The notes beneath the pieces are model-generated. The model was not told the origin of the DNA. It saw nothing but the letters and a program-made list of their open reading frames with translations, and did no database searches. A stretch of DNA of 64,000 nucleotides from JBHHUI01 sp965248775 (GTDB lineage: Bacteria; Chloroflexota; Anaerolineae; Anaerolineales; JBHHUI01), in contig OZ252150.1 of NCBI GenBank assembly GCA_965248775.1, positions 3,224,001 through 3,288,000 of the forward strand, given 5' to 3'. This document shows positions 63,848 through 64,000 of this stretch, one piece after another; position 1 is the first letter of the stretch; every line of letters starts with the position of its first letter. The position numbers and the translations under genes are program-made.

Positions 63848-64000
63848 TTCTGCTCGCGCGCAAACACCGCCAGGGCTTTTTTTAGGATGTCCCGTTCCTG
63901 GCGCACCACGTGCAATTCGCGCTTCAACTCGGCCAGCTCGCGGTCGCGCTCCTTCGGCTTTCCCTTTCCGGGAAATGCCTGCGCTCCATCAGCCGCGTAT
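63844..64000 (-). CDS. IS3 orfA, partial at window edge
   Basis: C-terminal ~50 codons of orfA (coiled coil, slippery A7 run at 63877-63883), overlapping orfB. Confidence 0.8.
   Translation of the reverse strand, partial: YAADGAQAFPGKGKPKERDRELAELKRELHVVRQERDILKKALAVFAREQK

Larger units (their letters stand above)
62955..64000 (-). mobile_element. IS3 family element (type A), copy 3, cut by window end
   Basis: Inverted relative to copy 2; right end at 62955. Together they face tail to tail across 540 bp. Confidence 0.85.

Noticed and set aside
1..64000. CRISPR arrays
   Set aside because: No regularly spaced repeats with unique spacers were found; the only short tandem repeat (3867-3923) has no spacers.

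Overview
The window looks like a heavily rearranged stretch of a Chloroflexota-type chromosome (Anaerolineae-like). That assignment is inferred from gene style only: a PknB-like kinase with a long extracellular tail, a MurR/RpiR regulator, DUF6295, many different IS families and medium GC. No rRNA or marker gene is present to confirm it.

Layout. 1-3440 is ordinary chromosome: the end of an ABC-2 permease, a leftward FAH-family hydrolase plus methyltransferase pair, a MurR/RpiR regulator and an intact tRNA-Val(TAC). The last 48 bp of the tRNA region (3352-3399) recur exactly at 46549-46596, so 3400-46548 is read as a ~43 kb integrated element. A third, decayed copy lies at 49490-49536. The element is phage/plasmid-like. 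A leftward block (10728 to 6797) has tightly coupled genes for glycosyltransferases, DUF5662 and a nucleotide-modification-type protein. A rightward block (18077 to 46375) has RNase HI, SSB, DUF932, a MoxR-type ATPase with a metallopeptidase/VWA partner, a SWIM protein, an ATP-dependent ligase, a PD-(D/E)XK nuclease and many tiny overlapping ORFs. I see no capsid, portal or integrase gene. Between the blocks sits a ~1,256-residue nuclease-STAND NTPase (Avs-like defence) gene broken by two ISs. A kinase gene (IS4) and the MoxR gene (IS3-type) are broken too. A 16-bp perfect palindrome occurs five times in the element, and three promoters carry GAAC-N4-GTTC (SOS-type) boxes.

46.6-57.2 kb holds an SRPBCC protein, a dead aldehyde dehydrogenase, then a rightward cluster: acyl-CoA synthetase, NIF3-insert-like protein, DoxX, VOC protein, a MerB-like lyase, dienelactone hydrolase, DUF6295 and a PEP-mutase/isocitrate-lyase-like enzyme. 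The MerB-like gene (52943-53689) is the most striking item. It is one open frame interrupted only by two UGA codons, exactly at the positions aligning with the two catalytic cysteines of organomercurial lyase. Each UGA is followed by a bacterial-SECIS-like hairpin, so I read it as a double-selenocysteine protein.

57.4-64 kb is IS-rich debris: a truncated TraD/VirD4-like ATPase, a DUF3800 protein, a decapitated adenine methyltransferase, and two tail-to-tail IS3 copies around a truncated LuxR gene.

Mobile elements: IS3 type A x3, IS3 type B x2, IS701/IS4-like x3 (1,473 bp each), IS1 x2, two different IS4 elements, ISNCY-like, ISAzo13-like and an rve-type integrase element. Target duplications prove several insertions and let the broken genes be rejoined on paper. 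Many single-base frameshifts (8.6, 32.4, 41.7, 48.0, 59.1 kb) are either decay or homopolymer errors in the assembly.
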